This document shows, piece by piece, positions 44,652 to 53,912 of a stretch of 64,000 bases of DNA. How positions within the stretch are numbered: the first letter of the stretch is position 1; the number at the start of each line of letters is the position of its first letter. Source of the DNA: Martelella sp. NC20 (GTDB taxonomy: Bacteria; Pseudomonadota; Alphaproteobacteria; Rhizobiales; Rhizobiaceae); contig NZ_CP054861.1 in assembly GCF_013459645.1 (NCBI RefSeq), positions 1,600,001 through 1,664,000 on the forward strand. Reading direction: 5' to 3'. The position numbers and the translations under genes are program-made. The notes under the pieces were generated by a model that saw nothing but the letters and a program-made list of their open reading frames with translations, did no database searches and was not told where the DNA came from.

Positions 44652-46144
44652 GCCGCTTCTCCCTTCCCCGATGACAGGAGGCCCATATACGCCTTCGCCG
44701 ATGTCGTCTCCACGGTTGCTCTCGGCAGGTAGGGATAGATCGACAGATCAAGTCGCGGCGGCCGGCGCTCCACCCGGCAAAGAATCAGATGTTTGACGGC
44801 GTCGAAGCCGATCGCACCGAGATGAATGGCTTGCTTGATCGCCGCATGCAGGTCAGCCATATCGAAGCTTTCCAGCAGTCGAAGAACCTGCACGTATTCT
44901 CGCCGGCCATGCTTTGCCATGCGGCCTTCCATCAGACGGCACAGTGTCGCGAACTCCTCCGGCAGATCCCAGCCCTGCAAAGGGGCTGCCTGATCCAGCG
45001 CATTGATCTTCTGCTCGATCAGCGGCAGGTAATGCACAGGGTCGAAGATGACATCCTCCCGATCAAAGCTCCTGGGATGGCGGGCGATGATCTCGCCGCG
45101 GCAACCAATCACCACCTTGTCGACATAGCCTCGGACCCAGACGTCCTGGTGACCGTAGGCGACGGGTACGGAATAGTCGTTCGTCTTGTAGCGAACGAGA
45201 GACTGTGCCGTGACCCTGGCGCTGGCCTGATCGCAGGCGTCAAATGGGGAGGCTGGCAAGGACTGCATGGCAGCCAGATCACGCTGCAGCCGTTCACCGA
45301 TCATCTCGCTCTCACCACGCAGCCTGTCGCGCTGGCGCTTGCGGCACTGTTCTTCCAGAAAGGCATTGAACGCATCCCACGTTGGAAACTGCGGGATGGG
45401 GACCATGAAGTTACGCCGCGCATAGCCCACGAGGCCCTCGACATTCCCCTTGTCATTACCCTTTCCGGGGCGGCCATAGCGATCCCGGATCAGATAATGG
45501 GACAGGAACCCGCTGAACAGTGTTGCCCGCTTGCGCGTGCCATCAGGCAGGATCTTCGCCACAAGGCAGCGGTCATTGTCATAGACGATTGATGGAGGCA
45601 CGGCCCCGAAGAAGGCGAACGCATGGACGTGGCCATCGACCCAAGCCTCGGCTACCGCCGCCGGATAAGCCCGCACATAGCAACCGTCGCTATGCGGAAG
45701 ATCGAGTACGAAGAAATGGGCTTTCTGCTCGACACCTCCGATCACGACCGTCGCCTCACCGAAATCGGCCTGCGCATGGCCGGGCGGATGAGAAAGCGGC
45801 ACGAAGACTTCCTGACGGCGCTGTTCCCGCTCCCGGATATAGCCCTTGATAATCGTATAGCCGCCGGTGAACCCGCACTCATCACGAAGCCGGTCAAACA
45901 CACGCTTGGCTGTATGGCGCTGTTTGCGCGGTACGTGTCTGTCTTCGTCCAACCAGTGGTCGATCGTTGAAACGAACGCGTCCAGCTTCGGCCGCCGGAC
46001 CGGTGATTGTCGCTGATAGCCAGGAGGCGTCGAATACGACAACATCTTCGCTACGCTGTCGCGGGATATGTTGAAGTGCTTGGCTGCCTGACGTCGGCTC
46101 ATCCCTTCCGAGACGGCCAGACGAACCTTCAGATAAAGTTCCAC
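44648..46144 (-). CDS. istA: IS21-family transposase IstA
   Basis: 498 residues. N-terminal helix-turn-helix (SEGMSRRQAAKHFNISRDSV), DDE integrase core with Asp in HAQADFGEATV, Asp in IVYDNDRCLV and Glu in KGNDKGNVEGLVGYA, then the C-terminal Mu-type beta-barrel part. No interruption is seen, so the element may be active. Confidence 0.93.
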   Translation of the reverse strand: MELYLKVRLAVSEGMSRRQAAKHFNISRDSVAKMLSYSTPPGYQRQSPVRRPKLDAFVSTIDHWLDEDRHVPRKQRHTAKRVFDRLRDECGFTGGYTIIKGYIREREQRRQEVFVPLSHPPGHAQADFGEATVVIGGVEQKAHFFVLDLPHSDGCYVRAYPAAVAEAWVDGHVHAFAFFGAVPPSIVYDNDRCLVAKILPDGTRKRATLFSGFLSHYLIRDRYGRPGKGNDKGNVEGLVGYARRNFMVPIPQFPTWDAFNAFLEEQCRKRQRDRLRGESEMIGERLQRDLAAMQSLPASPFDACDQASARVTAQSLVRYKTNDYSVPVAYGHQDVWVRGYVDKVVIGCRGEIIARHPRSFDREDVIFDPVHYLPLIEQKINALDQAAPLQGWDLPEEFATLCRLMEGRMAKHGRREYVQVLRLLESFDMADLHAAIKQAIHLGAIGFDAVKHLILCRVERRPPRLDLSIYPYLPRATVETTSAKAYMGLLSSGKGEAA

Positions 46145-46268
46145 GGTGTAGATCCTCTGTCCCTCCTGCGCTCATTGCAGAAGGAAAATAGGTGGCCGGA
46201 TTTTACTCCGCCCGCGGACGAATTATTCCGCCGCTTCCGTGGCCGACTTTTGCACCGCCGTTCTCACA

Positions 46269-47628
46269 TTTCGATGCCGAGGTCATGCGGGTCTTCCAGT
46301 GGATCGGGATCGCCGCCGATATGGAGCCGCTGACGGCACTGCATCCCGGCATGCGCTTTGTCGATCCGGACGGCAGGTTGCTGCTCGACTGGCCGCGTCC
46401 ACAGGGCACGGGGCCGCAGGGCTGGCGGGCGAACTACCGCTTCCATCAGCCGGATCTCGAAAACCTTTTGCGCAGTCGTCTGGCGGATCAGGCGGAGGTG
46501 TCCGTGCGCACCCGTGCCGACGTCTTCTTCGTCGAGGATCGCGGCGACCTAGTTGAACTGCGCTACGAGGATATGAGCCGCGGCAAGGTCGAACACATCA
46601 CCGCCGGCTATGTCGTCGGTTGCGACGGCGCCCGCTCCATCATCCGCCGCTATATCGAGACGGATATGGAGGACTATGGTTTTCACGAGCGCTGGCTGGT
46701 GGTCGACGTGATCCTCAACGAGGACAAGCCGGCGCTTGGCGACCATTCGATCCAGTATTGCGTGCCCGAGCGCCCGGCGACCTATGTGCGCGGACCGGGG
46801 CTCAGGCGGCGCTGGGAACTGACCGTGCTGGCCGACGAGGATTCCGTCGAGATCGTGAAGCCGGAACGGGTCTGGGAGATCCTGTCGCCCTGGCTGAAAC
46901 CGGAGGAGGCCGAGCTTGAGCGCGCCGCCGTCTATGTGTTTCACTCGCTGGTTGCCGACAAATGGCGCAAGGGCCGTCTTTTCCTGGTCGGCGACGCCTG
47001 TCACCAGACGCCGCCCTTCATGGGGCAGGGCATGTGCGCGGGAACCCGCGATGTCGCCAATCTTTACTGGAAACTGGCGCTCGTCAGCAATGAGAAGGTC
47101 GCCGGCGCGGAGGCCGAGCGCCTGCTCGACAGCTATGAAAGCGAGCGCAAGCCGAATGCGCGCGAATATATCACAACCGCTGTCCGGCTTGGCGGGCTGA
47201 TCAATACCTGCGGCACGAAGGAAGCGCTTGAGGCCGCTCTTCCCTCCACCGATGGCACGGCCCGCATGGAATCGATAGCGCCGCCGCTCGGGCCGGGACT
47301 GGGCATCGGTCCCCTGGCCGGCCGCCTGTTCGGCCAGCCGACGCTTGCGGATGGCCGGCTGATGGACGATGCGATGAAGCACCGTTTCGTGGTCGTCGCG
47401 GAAGCAGGACTGGCGGAAGGGCTGCACCTTCCCGAAGACGTCGGTCTTGTGACGACCGATACCTCGCCGGATGCCGCCGATCATCTCGCCCGTCTCGGCG
47501 CGCAAGCCACGGTGCTGCGTCCGGACCGGCACACGCTTGGCGCGGCCAACAGCCGGGCCGAACTGGAAGCGCTTCTGACACGCGTCTTCCCCGCCCCTTG
47601 TAGAACCCAACAACCGGAAATGGCCTGA
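46269..47628 (+). pseudogene. FAD-dependent aromatic hydroxylase (MhpA/PheA/TfdB type), 5'-truncated by IS21
   Basis: Starting at the IS21 right end the frame reads HFDAEVMRVFQWIGI, which is about residue 50 of MhpA/PheA-type monooxygenases. Later motifs are intact: VVGCDGARSIIR (DG motif), GRLFLVGDACHQTPPFMGQG (GD motif for FAD ribityl) and a TfdB-type C-terminal domain with TVLRPDRH. The N-terminal GxGxxG FAD loop has gone; the apparent ATG-less start at 46192 lies in the IS end. I looked on the other side of IS21 for the missing codons and found none, so this was not a simple insertion. The enzyme would have hydroxylated a phenolic acid. It is followed by an FAH-family gene 3 nt later. Confidence 0.8.
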
Positions 47629-47631
47629 CCC

Positions 47632-48474
47632 ATGAAATTATGCTCTTTTGCCTCCAGCGGAACCGAAAGCTACGGCCTCGTCACCGGCGCGGGGATTGTC
47701 GACCTTGGCAAACGCCTGCCCGAAAAGACGCTGCGCGCTTTCCTTACCGCCGGCGATCCCGCCCGCGCGGCAATCTTTGAAAACGATACGCCGGATCATG
47801 CCTTCGACGCCGTCGAGCATCTGCCGGTCATTCCCGATCCCGACAAGATCATCTGCGTCGGACTGAACTATCATGCCCATGTGGTCGAAACCGGACGTGA
47901 GGAAACGGTCAATCCGGTCCTGTTCGCCCGCTATGCCGGCAGCCAGATCGGCCATGGCGCGCCACTGATCCGGCCGCTCGAATCCGAACAGTTCGACTAT
48001 GAGGGCGAACTGGCGGTGATCATCGGCAAGCCGGGGCGGCGGATCGCGGAACAGGACGCGCTCGCTCATGTGGCCGGCTATGCCTGCTACAATGACGGCT
48101 CGGTGCGCGACTGGCAGAAACACACGCATCAGTTCATGCCCGGGAAGACCTTTGCCGGAACCGGCGCTTTCGGGCCGTTCATGGTGACCGCCGACGAAAT
48201 CCCCGACCCGGCGCGCCTGCATCTGCAGACCCGGCTGAACGGCGAGGTGGTGCAGGATACCGATGTCGCGCTGCTGATCACCTCGATCCCGAAACTGATC
48301 GCCTATTGCTCGACGATATTGCCGCTGCTTCCGGGCGATGTGATCGTCTCCGGCACGCCGGGCGGCGTCGGCGCGCGCCGCAATCCGCCGCTGTGGATGC
48401 GCGACGGCGATGTCTGCGAGGTCGAGATTTCCGAGATCGGCACGCTCGTCAATCCGGTGAAGGCGGAGGCATAA
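47632..48474 (+). CDS. Fumarylacetoacetate hydrolase-family protein
   Basis: 280 residues, single FAA_hydrolase domain (about residues 75-278). CVGLNYHAHVVETG, the metal-binding FDYEGELAVIIGK, NDGSVRDWQ, PGKTFAGTGAFGPF and VSGTPGGVGARRNPP are those of bacterial acylpyruvase/ureidoglycolate-lyase-like or 2-hydroxyhepta-2,4-diene-type enzymes. It lies with the hydroxylase and an IclR regulator, so it probably hydrolysed the ring-cleavage product of the aromatic compound. It looks intact. Confidence 0.88.
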   Translation: MKLCSFASSGTESYGLVTGAGIVDLGKRLPEKTLRAFLTAGDPARAAIFENDTPDHAFDAVEHLPVIPDPDKIICVGLNYHAHVVETGREETVNPVLFARYAGSQIGHGAPLIRPLESEQFDYEGELAVIIGKPGRRIAEQDALAHVAGYACYNDGSVRDWQKHTHQFMPGKTFAGTGAFGPFMVTADEIPDPARLHLQTRLNGEVVQDTDVALLITSIPKLIAYCSTILPLLPGDVIVSGTPGGVGARRNPPLWMRDGDVCEVEISEIGTLVNPVKAEA

Positions 48475-48544
48475 AGCGCCGCGCGACCTGACCGTCGAAT
48501 GCCGGATGCCTTTACAATCGCGCGGCGCGTGCGACACTTGCCGG

Positions 48545-49342
48545 ATGAATGAAACGACCTCGAAAAAGGCCGGGAAAACCGACAGTGTGCGCGCGCTGAC
48601 GCGTGGTCTGGCAATTCTGCGCCATATCAACGCAAACGGTGCGGCGCGCGTCGGCGAAATCGCCCGTGCGCTCGATATTCCGCGCCCGACAGTCTATCGC
48701 CTGCTCGAAACGCTGGAGGAGGCCGGCTATGTCGCGCTGTCGCCGACTTCGAGCCTTGTGCGGGTAACCCGGCTTGCCGCCGCTCTCGGCGATGGCTATG
48801 CGGTGACCTCCGAGCTCTGCCAGGCGGCCGGCCCGGTGTTTTCCGCATATGCCGCAAAGCTCGTCTGGCCGCTCGATCTGTCGGTTCACGACAACTTCAG
48901 CATGGTCATTCAGGAGACGACCCACAACAGGTCGCCCCTGTCCATCGACCGGGCGATGATCGGCTACCGCATGCCCATGCTGCGGACCTCGGCGGGGCGG
49001 GCCTATCTCGCCTTTTGCGACGATGATGAACGCCATCACATTCTGGAGCATCTGCGCCGGCTTGGCGATCCCGCGGACCTGCCGTTTCTCCAGAAGGCCT
49101 GGCTCGATCGCATGCTCGGGGAGACCCGCGCCAGCGGCATCGCGGTCCGCGACGGCGGCGAGTTCCGTCCGCAGACCTCCTCTTTCGCCGTCCCTGTCCT
49201 CGCGCCTGACAGGCTGCTGGGCTGCGTTTCAATGATCTGGATCCGCTCGGCGATGACGACCAGAGATGCGCTGGAACTCGGCCAGACGCCGTTGACCGAG
49301 ATCGCCGGCCGGATCGCCCGCGCACTGAAGGGCGGCGATTGA
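48545..49342 (+). CDS. IclR-family transcriptional regulator
   Basis: 265 residues from ATG 48545. The winged helix-turn-helix covers about residues 15-75: SVRALTRGLAILRHINANGA then VGEIARALDIPRPTVYRLLE. The C-terminal IclR effector domain follows with RTSAGRAYLAFC and SFAVPVLAPDRLLGCVSM. It is the same group as MhpR-like regulators of phenylpropionate genes. 70 nt after the FAH-type gene; probably the regulator of the now broken aromatic and transport cluster. Confidence 0.88.
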   Translation: MNETTSKKAGKTDSVRALTRGLAILRHINANGAARVGEIARALDIPRPTVYRLLETLEEAGYVALSPTSSLVRVTRLAAALGDGYAVTSELCQAAGPVFSAYAAKLVWPLDLSVHDNFSMVIQETTHNRSPLSIDRAMIGYRMPMLRTSAGRAYLAFCDDDERHHILEHLRRLGDPADLPFLQKAWLDRMLGETRASGIAVRDGGEFRPQTSSFAVPVLAPDRLLGCVSMIWIRSAMTTRDALELGQTPLTEIAGRIARALKGGD

Positions 49343-49351
49343 ACAGGTCAG

Positions 49352-49413
49352 ACCGCGCGGCGGCGGAACGGCATGATCACCGCGCGGCGGCGGAACGGCA
49401 TGATCACCGCGCG
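49352..49413. repeat. 27-bp tandem repeat, 2.3 copies
   Basis: A 27-bp unit beginning ACCGCGCGGCGGCGGAACGG occurs at 49352-49378 and 49379-49405 without a mismatch, followed by a partial third copy (49406-49413). Being 27 bp long it keeps reading frame in the small frame that runs across it. Confidence 0.8.
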
Positions 49414-49549
49414 CGACGACGCCTATGAGCGCGCTGTCGAGGCGGACAAACTAGGCAATTGCGCCGCCTTGCTGCGCGCCATCATCCGGCTGTGGCAGAG
49501 GCGCGACACGAAGCAGGGTTTCAAGGTTTGCTTTGACACCACGCCTTGA
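49400..49549 (+). CDS. Possible small protein (49 residues), unrecognised
   Basis: ATG 49400 opens a frame reading MITARDDAYERAVEADKLGN, then CAALLRAIIRLWQRRD and a short tail, ending at TGA 49547-49549. The central part would be an amphipathic helix. ATG 49373, one repeat unit upstream, is in frame and would add nine residues. It overlaps the 3' end of the convergent ATPase gene by 29 nt. No family recognised and no clear ribosome-binding site, so it may be the end of a lost gene. Confidence 0.25.
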   Translation: MITARDDAYERAVEADKLGNCAALLRAIIRLWQRRDTKQGFKVCFDTTP

Positions 49550-50609
49550 GGCGTTTTCCGGTCTGCTTGTCGAAAAAATGCAGCTTGTCGCGGTCCGGCG
49601 CGATGTGAACCGTCTCGCCCAGCCGGAGCGGCATGATGCCGCGCGGTGCGCATGTCACGATCGTGCCGCCGATATCCACTTCCATATGGGTTTCGGATCC
49701 GAGCACCTCGATATCGTGAACCGCGCCGGCAATGCCGGTTTCCGACAGGGCGATATCTTCCGGGCGTATGGCGAGCGTCACCGGTCCTTCGGGCAAGTGC
49801 TCCGTCTGTCTGTCCGGCTCGATGATCTGCCCGCCAGCAAAGACGCAAACCTTTCGCCCATCGCGCCGCGCGATCCGTGCATCGATGAAATTCATTTCCG
49901 GCGAACCGATGAAGCCGGCGACGAAGGTGTTTGCCGGACGGGTGTAGAGTTCCATCGGCGGGCCGACCTGCTGGACCTCGCCGTCCTTCATCAGCACGAC
50001 CCGGTCTGCCAGCGTCATCGCCTCGACCTGATCATGGGTGACGTAGATCGAGGTCGAACCGAGCCTGCGGTGAAGCTGACGGATCTGGCGGCGCATTTCC
50101 ACGCGCAGCTTGGCATCGAGGTTGGAAAGCGGCTCGTCGAACAGAAAGACGCGCGGATCGCGGATGATCGCCCGGCCCATCGCAACCCGCTGGCGCTGCC
50201 CGCCGGAAAGGTCCTTTGGCCTGCGATGGAGCAGTGCGTCCATGCCGATGGTCTTCGATATCTCCCTGACGCGGGCGTCGAGCGCTTCGCCGCTTTCGCC
50301 CCGGATCTTCATCGGAAAACCGATATTCTCATCGACGCTGAAATGCGGATAGAGCGCATAGGACTGGAAAACCATGGCGATATCGCGTTCGCGCGCTTCC
50401 ATGTCGTTCACCACCTCGCCGCCGATCTTCATCGTCCCGGACGAGATCGTCTCAAGTCCTGCGATCATGCGCAGCAGGGTGGATTTGCCGCAGCCGGAGG
50501 GGCCGACAAGCACCACGAATTCTCCTTCGGCGATCGACAGGCTGATATCGCGCAGGGCCTGAAACCGGCCGAAATTCTTGCAAATGGAGTGAAGCTCGAC
50601 AGTGGACAT
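49521..50609 (-). CDS. Carbohydrate-type ABC transporter, ATP-binding protein (UgpC/MalK-like)
   Basis: 362 residues. ABC domain with Walker A GPSGCGKSTLLRMIAG, signature LSGGQRQRVAMGRAI, Walker B VFLFDEPLSNLD and switch His in VTHDQVEAM, then a C-terminal OB-type regulatory domain with the LAIRPEDIAL strand. It is the energising subunit for the two permeases upstream. The group serves sugars, sugar alcohols and glycerol phosphate. Last gene of the operon. Confidence 0.93.
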   Translation of the reverse strand: MSTVELHSICKNFGRFQALRDISLSIAEGEFVVLVGPSGCGKSTLLRMIAGLETISSGTMKIGGEVVNDMEARERDIAMVFQSYALYPHFSVDENIGFPMKIRGESGEALDARVREISKTIGMDALLHRRPKDLSGGQRQRVAMGRAIIRDPRVFLFDEPLSNLDAKLRVEMRRQIRQLHRRLGSTSIYVTHDQVEAMTLADRVVLMKDGEVQQVGPPMELYTRPANTFVAGFIGSPEMNFIDARIARRDGRKVCVFAGGQIIEPDRQTEHLPEGPVTLAIRPEDIALSETGIAGAVHDIEVLGSETHMEVDIGGTIVTCAPRGIMPLRLGETVHIAPDRDKLHFFDKQTGKRLKAWCQSKP

Positions 50610-50617
50610 TGTGTCTC

Positions 50618-51445
50618 CTATTTCACCGAACCTGCGGTCAGGCCACGGACGATAAAGCGCTGGCCCAGGAACATCAGCACGATCGCCGGCAGCGCCGACA
50701 GCACCGATGCGGCGGCCATCTGGCCATGCTGGATTTCATACTGTCCCGCATAGGCCGCAATGGCGACGGGCACGGTCATCGTGTCCTTTGCGGTCAGGTT
50801 GAGGGCGATCGAAAACTCGCTCCACGAGAAGATGAACGCGAGCAGCCCCGCGGCGATCAGGCCGGGCACCACGAGCGGCAGCAAAATCTTGCGGAAGGCG
50901 GTGGTGCGCCGGCATCCGTCGATCATCGCCGCCTGTTCGAGATCCCTCGGGATATTGTCGAAGGCCGCCATCATCAGCCATATCGTCATGGGCAGGTTGA
51001 TGACGATGTGGGTGAGAACGAGCGCCGTCAGCGTGTCGAACAGGCCGACCTGCCGGAACATGACATACCACGGGCCGACAAGCGTTATCGGCGGAACGAT
51101 ATTGAAGGTCAGCGTCCATGCCAGAAAGATCGCGCTGATAAGGCCGGAACTGCGCCGCCACGCCAGAGAATAGGCTGCAAGCGTGCCGATCGCCAGTACC
51201 ACAACCGTGCTTGCAATGCCGACAATCAGACTGTTCAGGAGGTTTTTCAAAAAGTCCGAACTGCGGCCGAACAGGACCTGCTGATAGTTCGAGAACGTCG
51301 CCTCGAACGGGAATTGTCCCATAAGGATCGCGATCTGGTATTTGAGCGAAACCACGACAATCCAGAGAAACGGGGCCGCGACGAGCAGCAGCGCGAATGC
51401 GACCAGCGCCCAGACGAGCCCGTTCTTTATCGGTTTCCGGACCAT
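50618..51445 (-). CDS. Carbohydrate-type ABC transporter, permease (MalG-like)
   Basis: 275 residues from ATG 51445, which overlaps the stop of the first permease as TGATG. Six hydrophobic segments, a periplasmic loop with FSNYQQVLFG, and the EAA loop EQAAMIDGCRRTTAFRKILL. It forms the membrane pair with the MalF-like gene. Confidence 0.92.
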   Translation of the reverse strand: MVRKPIKNGLVWALVAFALLLVAAPFLWIVVVSLKYQIAILMGQFPFEATFSNYQQVLFGRSSDFLKNLLNSLIVGIASTVVVLAIGTLAAYSLAWRRSSGLISAIFLAWTLTFNIVPPITLVGPWYVMFRQVGLFDTLTALVLTHIVINLPMTIWLMMAAFDNIPRDLEQAAMIDGCRRTTAFRKILLPLVVPGLIAAGLLAFIFSWSEFSIALNLTAKDTMTVPVAIAAYAGQYEIQHGQMAAASVLSALPAIVLMFLGQRFIVRGLTAGSVK

Positions 51446-52383
51446 CAGCGCGCCCTCGCCAGACGGCGCTGCGCCAGCGCGAAGGCGCCGAGATAAGCGC
51501 AGACGATGGCAATCGTGATCAGGGCGATCAGCGCGCCGTAGCCGAACTGGTTCTGCTTGAAGAAGACCTTGTAGACGTAGAGACTGATGACTTCGGTGGC
51601 CGTGCCGGGTCCGCCGGAGGTCAGGAGATAGATCTGGTCGAACACCTTGAATGCGACGATCGAGCGGAAGATGAAGGCGACCATCAGCGCCGGCCACATC
51701 AGCGGAATGACGATATGGCGCAGTTTCTGGGCGTAGCTGGCGCCGTCGATGGAGGACGCCTCCATGACTTCTTCCGGCAGCGCCTCGAGGCCTGCCAGCA
51801 GGATCAGGAACACCAGCGGCGTCCAGTGCCAGATATCGACGATGATGACGGCGATCAGGGCGGTGCCCGTCGATCCGAGCAGGTCCATCGGGGGAATGCC
51901 GACCAGCCCCAGAAGCCAGTTGATGACGCCGAATTCCGGATTGTACATCAGCCGCCACATATTGCCGATGGCAACCGGCGGGATCAGGATCGGCAGAAGC
52001 ATGCCGGTGCGCACCAGCCCGCGACCGCGCACGACCTCGCTGACGGCCAGCGCCAGCGCAAATCCGAACACCATCTCGAAAGCCGTGGCGACCAGAACGA
52101 AGATCAGCGTGTTGACCATCGCCCTGCGGAAAATCCAGTCGTCGGCGAGCTTGCCGAGGTTTTCCATAAGCGCCGGCGTGCGCACGAGATTGCTGTTTTC
52201 GAAGGTGATCGTGGAGGCCGCCATCTGGAACAGCTCGATCAGCGGAAACACGCTCAGCGCCAGAAAGAAGGCGGCGGCTGGCAGGATCGCCAGCAGTTTG
52301 AAATGACGATCGACAAAGGCCCATAACGGCTCGAACGGGCCCGTTTTGCCAATATGTGAGCGTGGCTGTGTGTTGTCCGACAT
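51445..52383 (-). CDS. Carbohydrate-type ABC transporter, permease (MalF-like)
   Basis: 312 residues with six hydrophobic segments and the EAA loop EVMEASSIDGASYAQKLRHI, plus LTSGGPGTATEVISLYVYK in the last periplasmic loop. First intact gene of the operon. The binding-protein gene that should precede it is only a 3' stub, so the transporter is probably not functional unless another binding protein serves it. Confidence 0.92.
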   Translation of the reverse strand: MSDNTQPRSHIGKTGPFEPLWAFVDRHFKLLAILPAAAFFLALSVFPLIELFQMAASTITFENSNLVRTPALMENLGKLADDWIFRRAMVNTLIFVLVATAFEMVFGFALALAVSEVVRGRGLVRTGMLLPILIPPVAIGNMWRLMYNPEFGVINWLLGLVGIPPMDLLGSTGTALIAVIIVDIWHWTPLVFLILLAGLEALPEEVMEASSIDGASYAQKLRHIVIPLMWPALMVAFIFRSIVAFKVFDQIYLLTSGGPGTATEVISLYVYKVFFKQNQFGYGALIALITIAIVCAYLGAFALAQRRLARAR

Positions 52384-52449
52384 GCAGAACTCCGGCCAGA
52401 GGGCGGGGCCGCCGCTGGCGGCCCCGGATTTCTGTTTTGAGAGGGTGAC

Positions 52450-52538
52450 TTAGAGCGGGTTCAGCATGCCCGTCTTGCGACCGGACTTCTCGAGAATCTC
52501 ATGAATCTCCCCGGCCGCGGTATTCAGCGCAAGCCGTG
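52450..52538 (-). pseudogene. ABC transporter substrate-binding protein, C-terminal stub
   Basis: Reverse frame ending TAA at 52450-52452 reads [20 protein letters not shown] then TGMLNPL. The AxxEIxxILEKSG end helix is that of SBP_bac_1-type binding proteins, and the place, 67 nt before the MalF-like gene, is right for one. About 28 codons remain; at 52538 the sequence changes to IS5-like DNA. Confidence 0.6.
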
Positions 52539-52612
52539 ATGGATGCCATCTTCTACCTGCTGCAATCGGGTAGCCAATGGGCGTTGCTGCCGCATGATTT
52601 CCCGCCGAAGAG
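52530..52612 (+). pseudogene. IS5-family transposase, N-terminal fragment
   Basis: [20 protein letters not shown] followed by DFPPK is the classic N-terminal segment of IS5-group transposases. It breaks off near 52612. Nothing further of the element is recognised in 52613-52895, a stretch of 283 bases in which I see no gene. Confidence 0.6.
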
Positions 52613-52895
52613 GACGTGTGTGGATGCCCCCTGTTTGGCAAGCCTAATCTTCGATTTTTCGGCGGGGTCTTCGATCGGACGTGTGTCAGGCCTCAGATTG
52701 TGGCCTCCGATGACGCCACGGGCCGGTATGCTGTTCGGAAAGCTGGGTTCACATCGGTTCAGAGAGCTGCAAGCGCTCGAGCCCCGGGTCTGAATTTCCC
52801 TGCCTTGAACTTCGAAGTCCTTGTCGCGTACTCCTCGCCGATCGCTCACCTAGGCCTTGCGGCCATGTCGTGCCTTTTCCCTTCTCGGTTTCAGG

Positions 52896-53912
52896 TCACG
52901 CCATTCGATAATCCTCTTGCTTGGTCGTCATGGCCCAGATCATCCGGGCCATTTTATTCGCCAGCGCAACGGCCGCGACCATCCTGGGCTTGCGTGCCAC
53001 GAGAGCAGCGAGCCAGCGATTCGAACTGCCACCTTTTCGGACGACCCACCGGATCACGCTCATCGCTCCGACGATTAGTAGTCGGCGGATATCGGTCTGT
53101 CCCATCTTGCTGACCGACCCCAGCCTGGCCTTGCCCCCCGTGGACCTCTGCCGTGGGACCAGACCCAGCCAGGCCGCAAAGTTCCGCCCACTGTCAAAAG
53201 TGTCGAGGTCGGGCGCAAACGCCGCCACGGCGCCTGCCGTCACGGGGCCGATCCCGGGGATGGTGCAAAGCCGCCGCAACTCACAATCTGTCTTCGATGC
53301 ATCTTCCAACTCGCTTGCTAGCCGTTCGATCACGTCGCTCAGCCGCGCGATCTGCTCGAGATACACCGCCCCCATCTCCCGAACCGGGTCAGGCAGGTCG
53401 CTGCTCTCGTCCGCCAGCGCATTCTCGAGTAATTTCAGGCTCGCTGGTCCCTTCGGCGCCACCAGCCCGAACTCGGCCAGATGTCCCCGGAGCGCGTTGA
53501 TGAGCTGCGTGCGCTGCCGGACCAGGCATTGGTGGGTGCGGAACGCCACAGCACGGCCCTGGGTTTCGGCACTCTTCACCGCCACGAACCGCATAGTCGG
53601 ACGTATGGCCGCCTCTGCGATAGCCTCCGCATCCGCGCGGTCATTCTTCTGGCGCTTGACGAACGGCTTCACATACGCCGCCGGCACCAGACGCACTTCG
53701 TGACCGTGAGACTGCGCCATTCGGCCCCAGTGATGCGACGTGGCGCATGCCTCCATAGCAACTACGCAGGCCGGCTGCTCGCCCAGAAACGTCGCCAACC
53801 GCTTCCGAGAAAGTGCCCGGTTATAGATAACTCTCCCATCGGGTCCGACTGCGCAAACCTGAAAGCTGCCTTTTGCTAGGTCGATCGCCAGAATGCTGAT
53901 CTTCGATGTCAT
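52896..53912 (-). CDS. IS110-family transposase, full length
   Basis: 338 residues from ATG 53912. N-terminal DEDD domain with ILAIDLAKGSFQVCAV (Asp), CVVAMEACATSHHW (Glu) and KNDRADAEAIAEA (Asp pair); C-terminal Tnp_20 domain with LCTIPGIGPVTAGAVAAFA, the catalytic Ser in GRNFAAWLGLVPRQRSTGGK and the KMGQTDIRRLLIVGAM end. All acids and the Ser are present, so it can be active. It is a different subgroup from the remnant at 13939. The 5' flank has a GATGCC-N9-GGCATC hairpin (53959-53979). Confidence 0.92.
   Translation of the reverse strand: MTSKISILAIDLAKGSFQVCAVGPDGRVIYNRALSRKRLATFLGEQPACVVAMEACATSHHWGRMAQSHGHEVRLVPAAYVKPFVKRQKNDRADAEAIAEAAIRPTMRFVAVKSAETQGRAVAFRTHQCLVRQRTQLINALRGHLAEFGLVAPKGPASLKLLENALADESSDLPDPVREMGAVYLEQIARLSDVIERLASELEDASKTDCELRRLCTIPGIGPVTAGAVAAFAPDLDTFDSGRNFAAWLGLVPRQRSTGGKARLGSVSKMGQTDIRRLLIVGAMSVIRWVVRKGGSSNRWLAALVARKPRMVAAVALANKMARMIWAMTTKQEDYRMA

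Larger units (their letters stand above)
43761..46268 (-). mobile_element. IS21-family insertion sequence, complete
   Basis: About 2.5 kb with istA and istB on the reverse strand. The left end starts TGTCAACGGCGGCGTAAAA then CCGGCCAC; the right end, read on the other strand, starts TGTGAGAACGGCGGTGCAAA then GTCGGCCAC. Both ends repeat the GGCGGxGxAAAA-CCGGCCAC motif further inside (43794-43811; 46190-46210), the multiple terminal repeats of IS21. I see no target duplication. The right end lies inside a hydroxylase gene. Confidence 0.85.

Noticed and set aside
46192..46266. In-frame start codons for the hydroxylase at 46192
   Set aside because: These codons lie in the IS21 right end and encode no FAD-binding motif; the homologous part begins at the IS border.
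50618..52324. One 568-codon reverse frame covering both permeases
   Set aside because: The first part is out of frame with the MalF-like gene and has no membrane segments; the true MalG-like start is ATG 51445.
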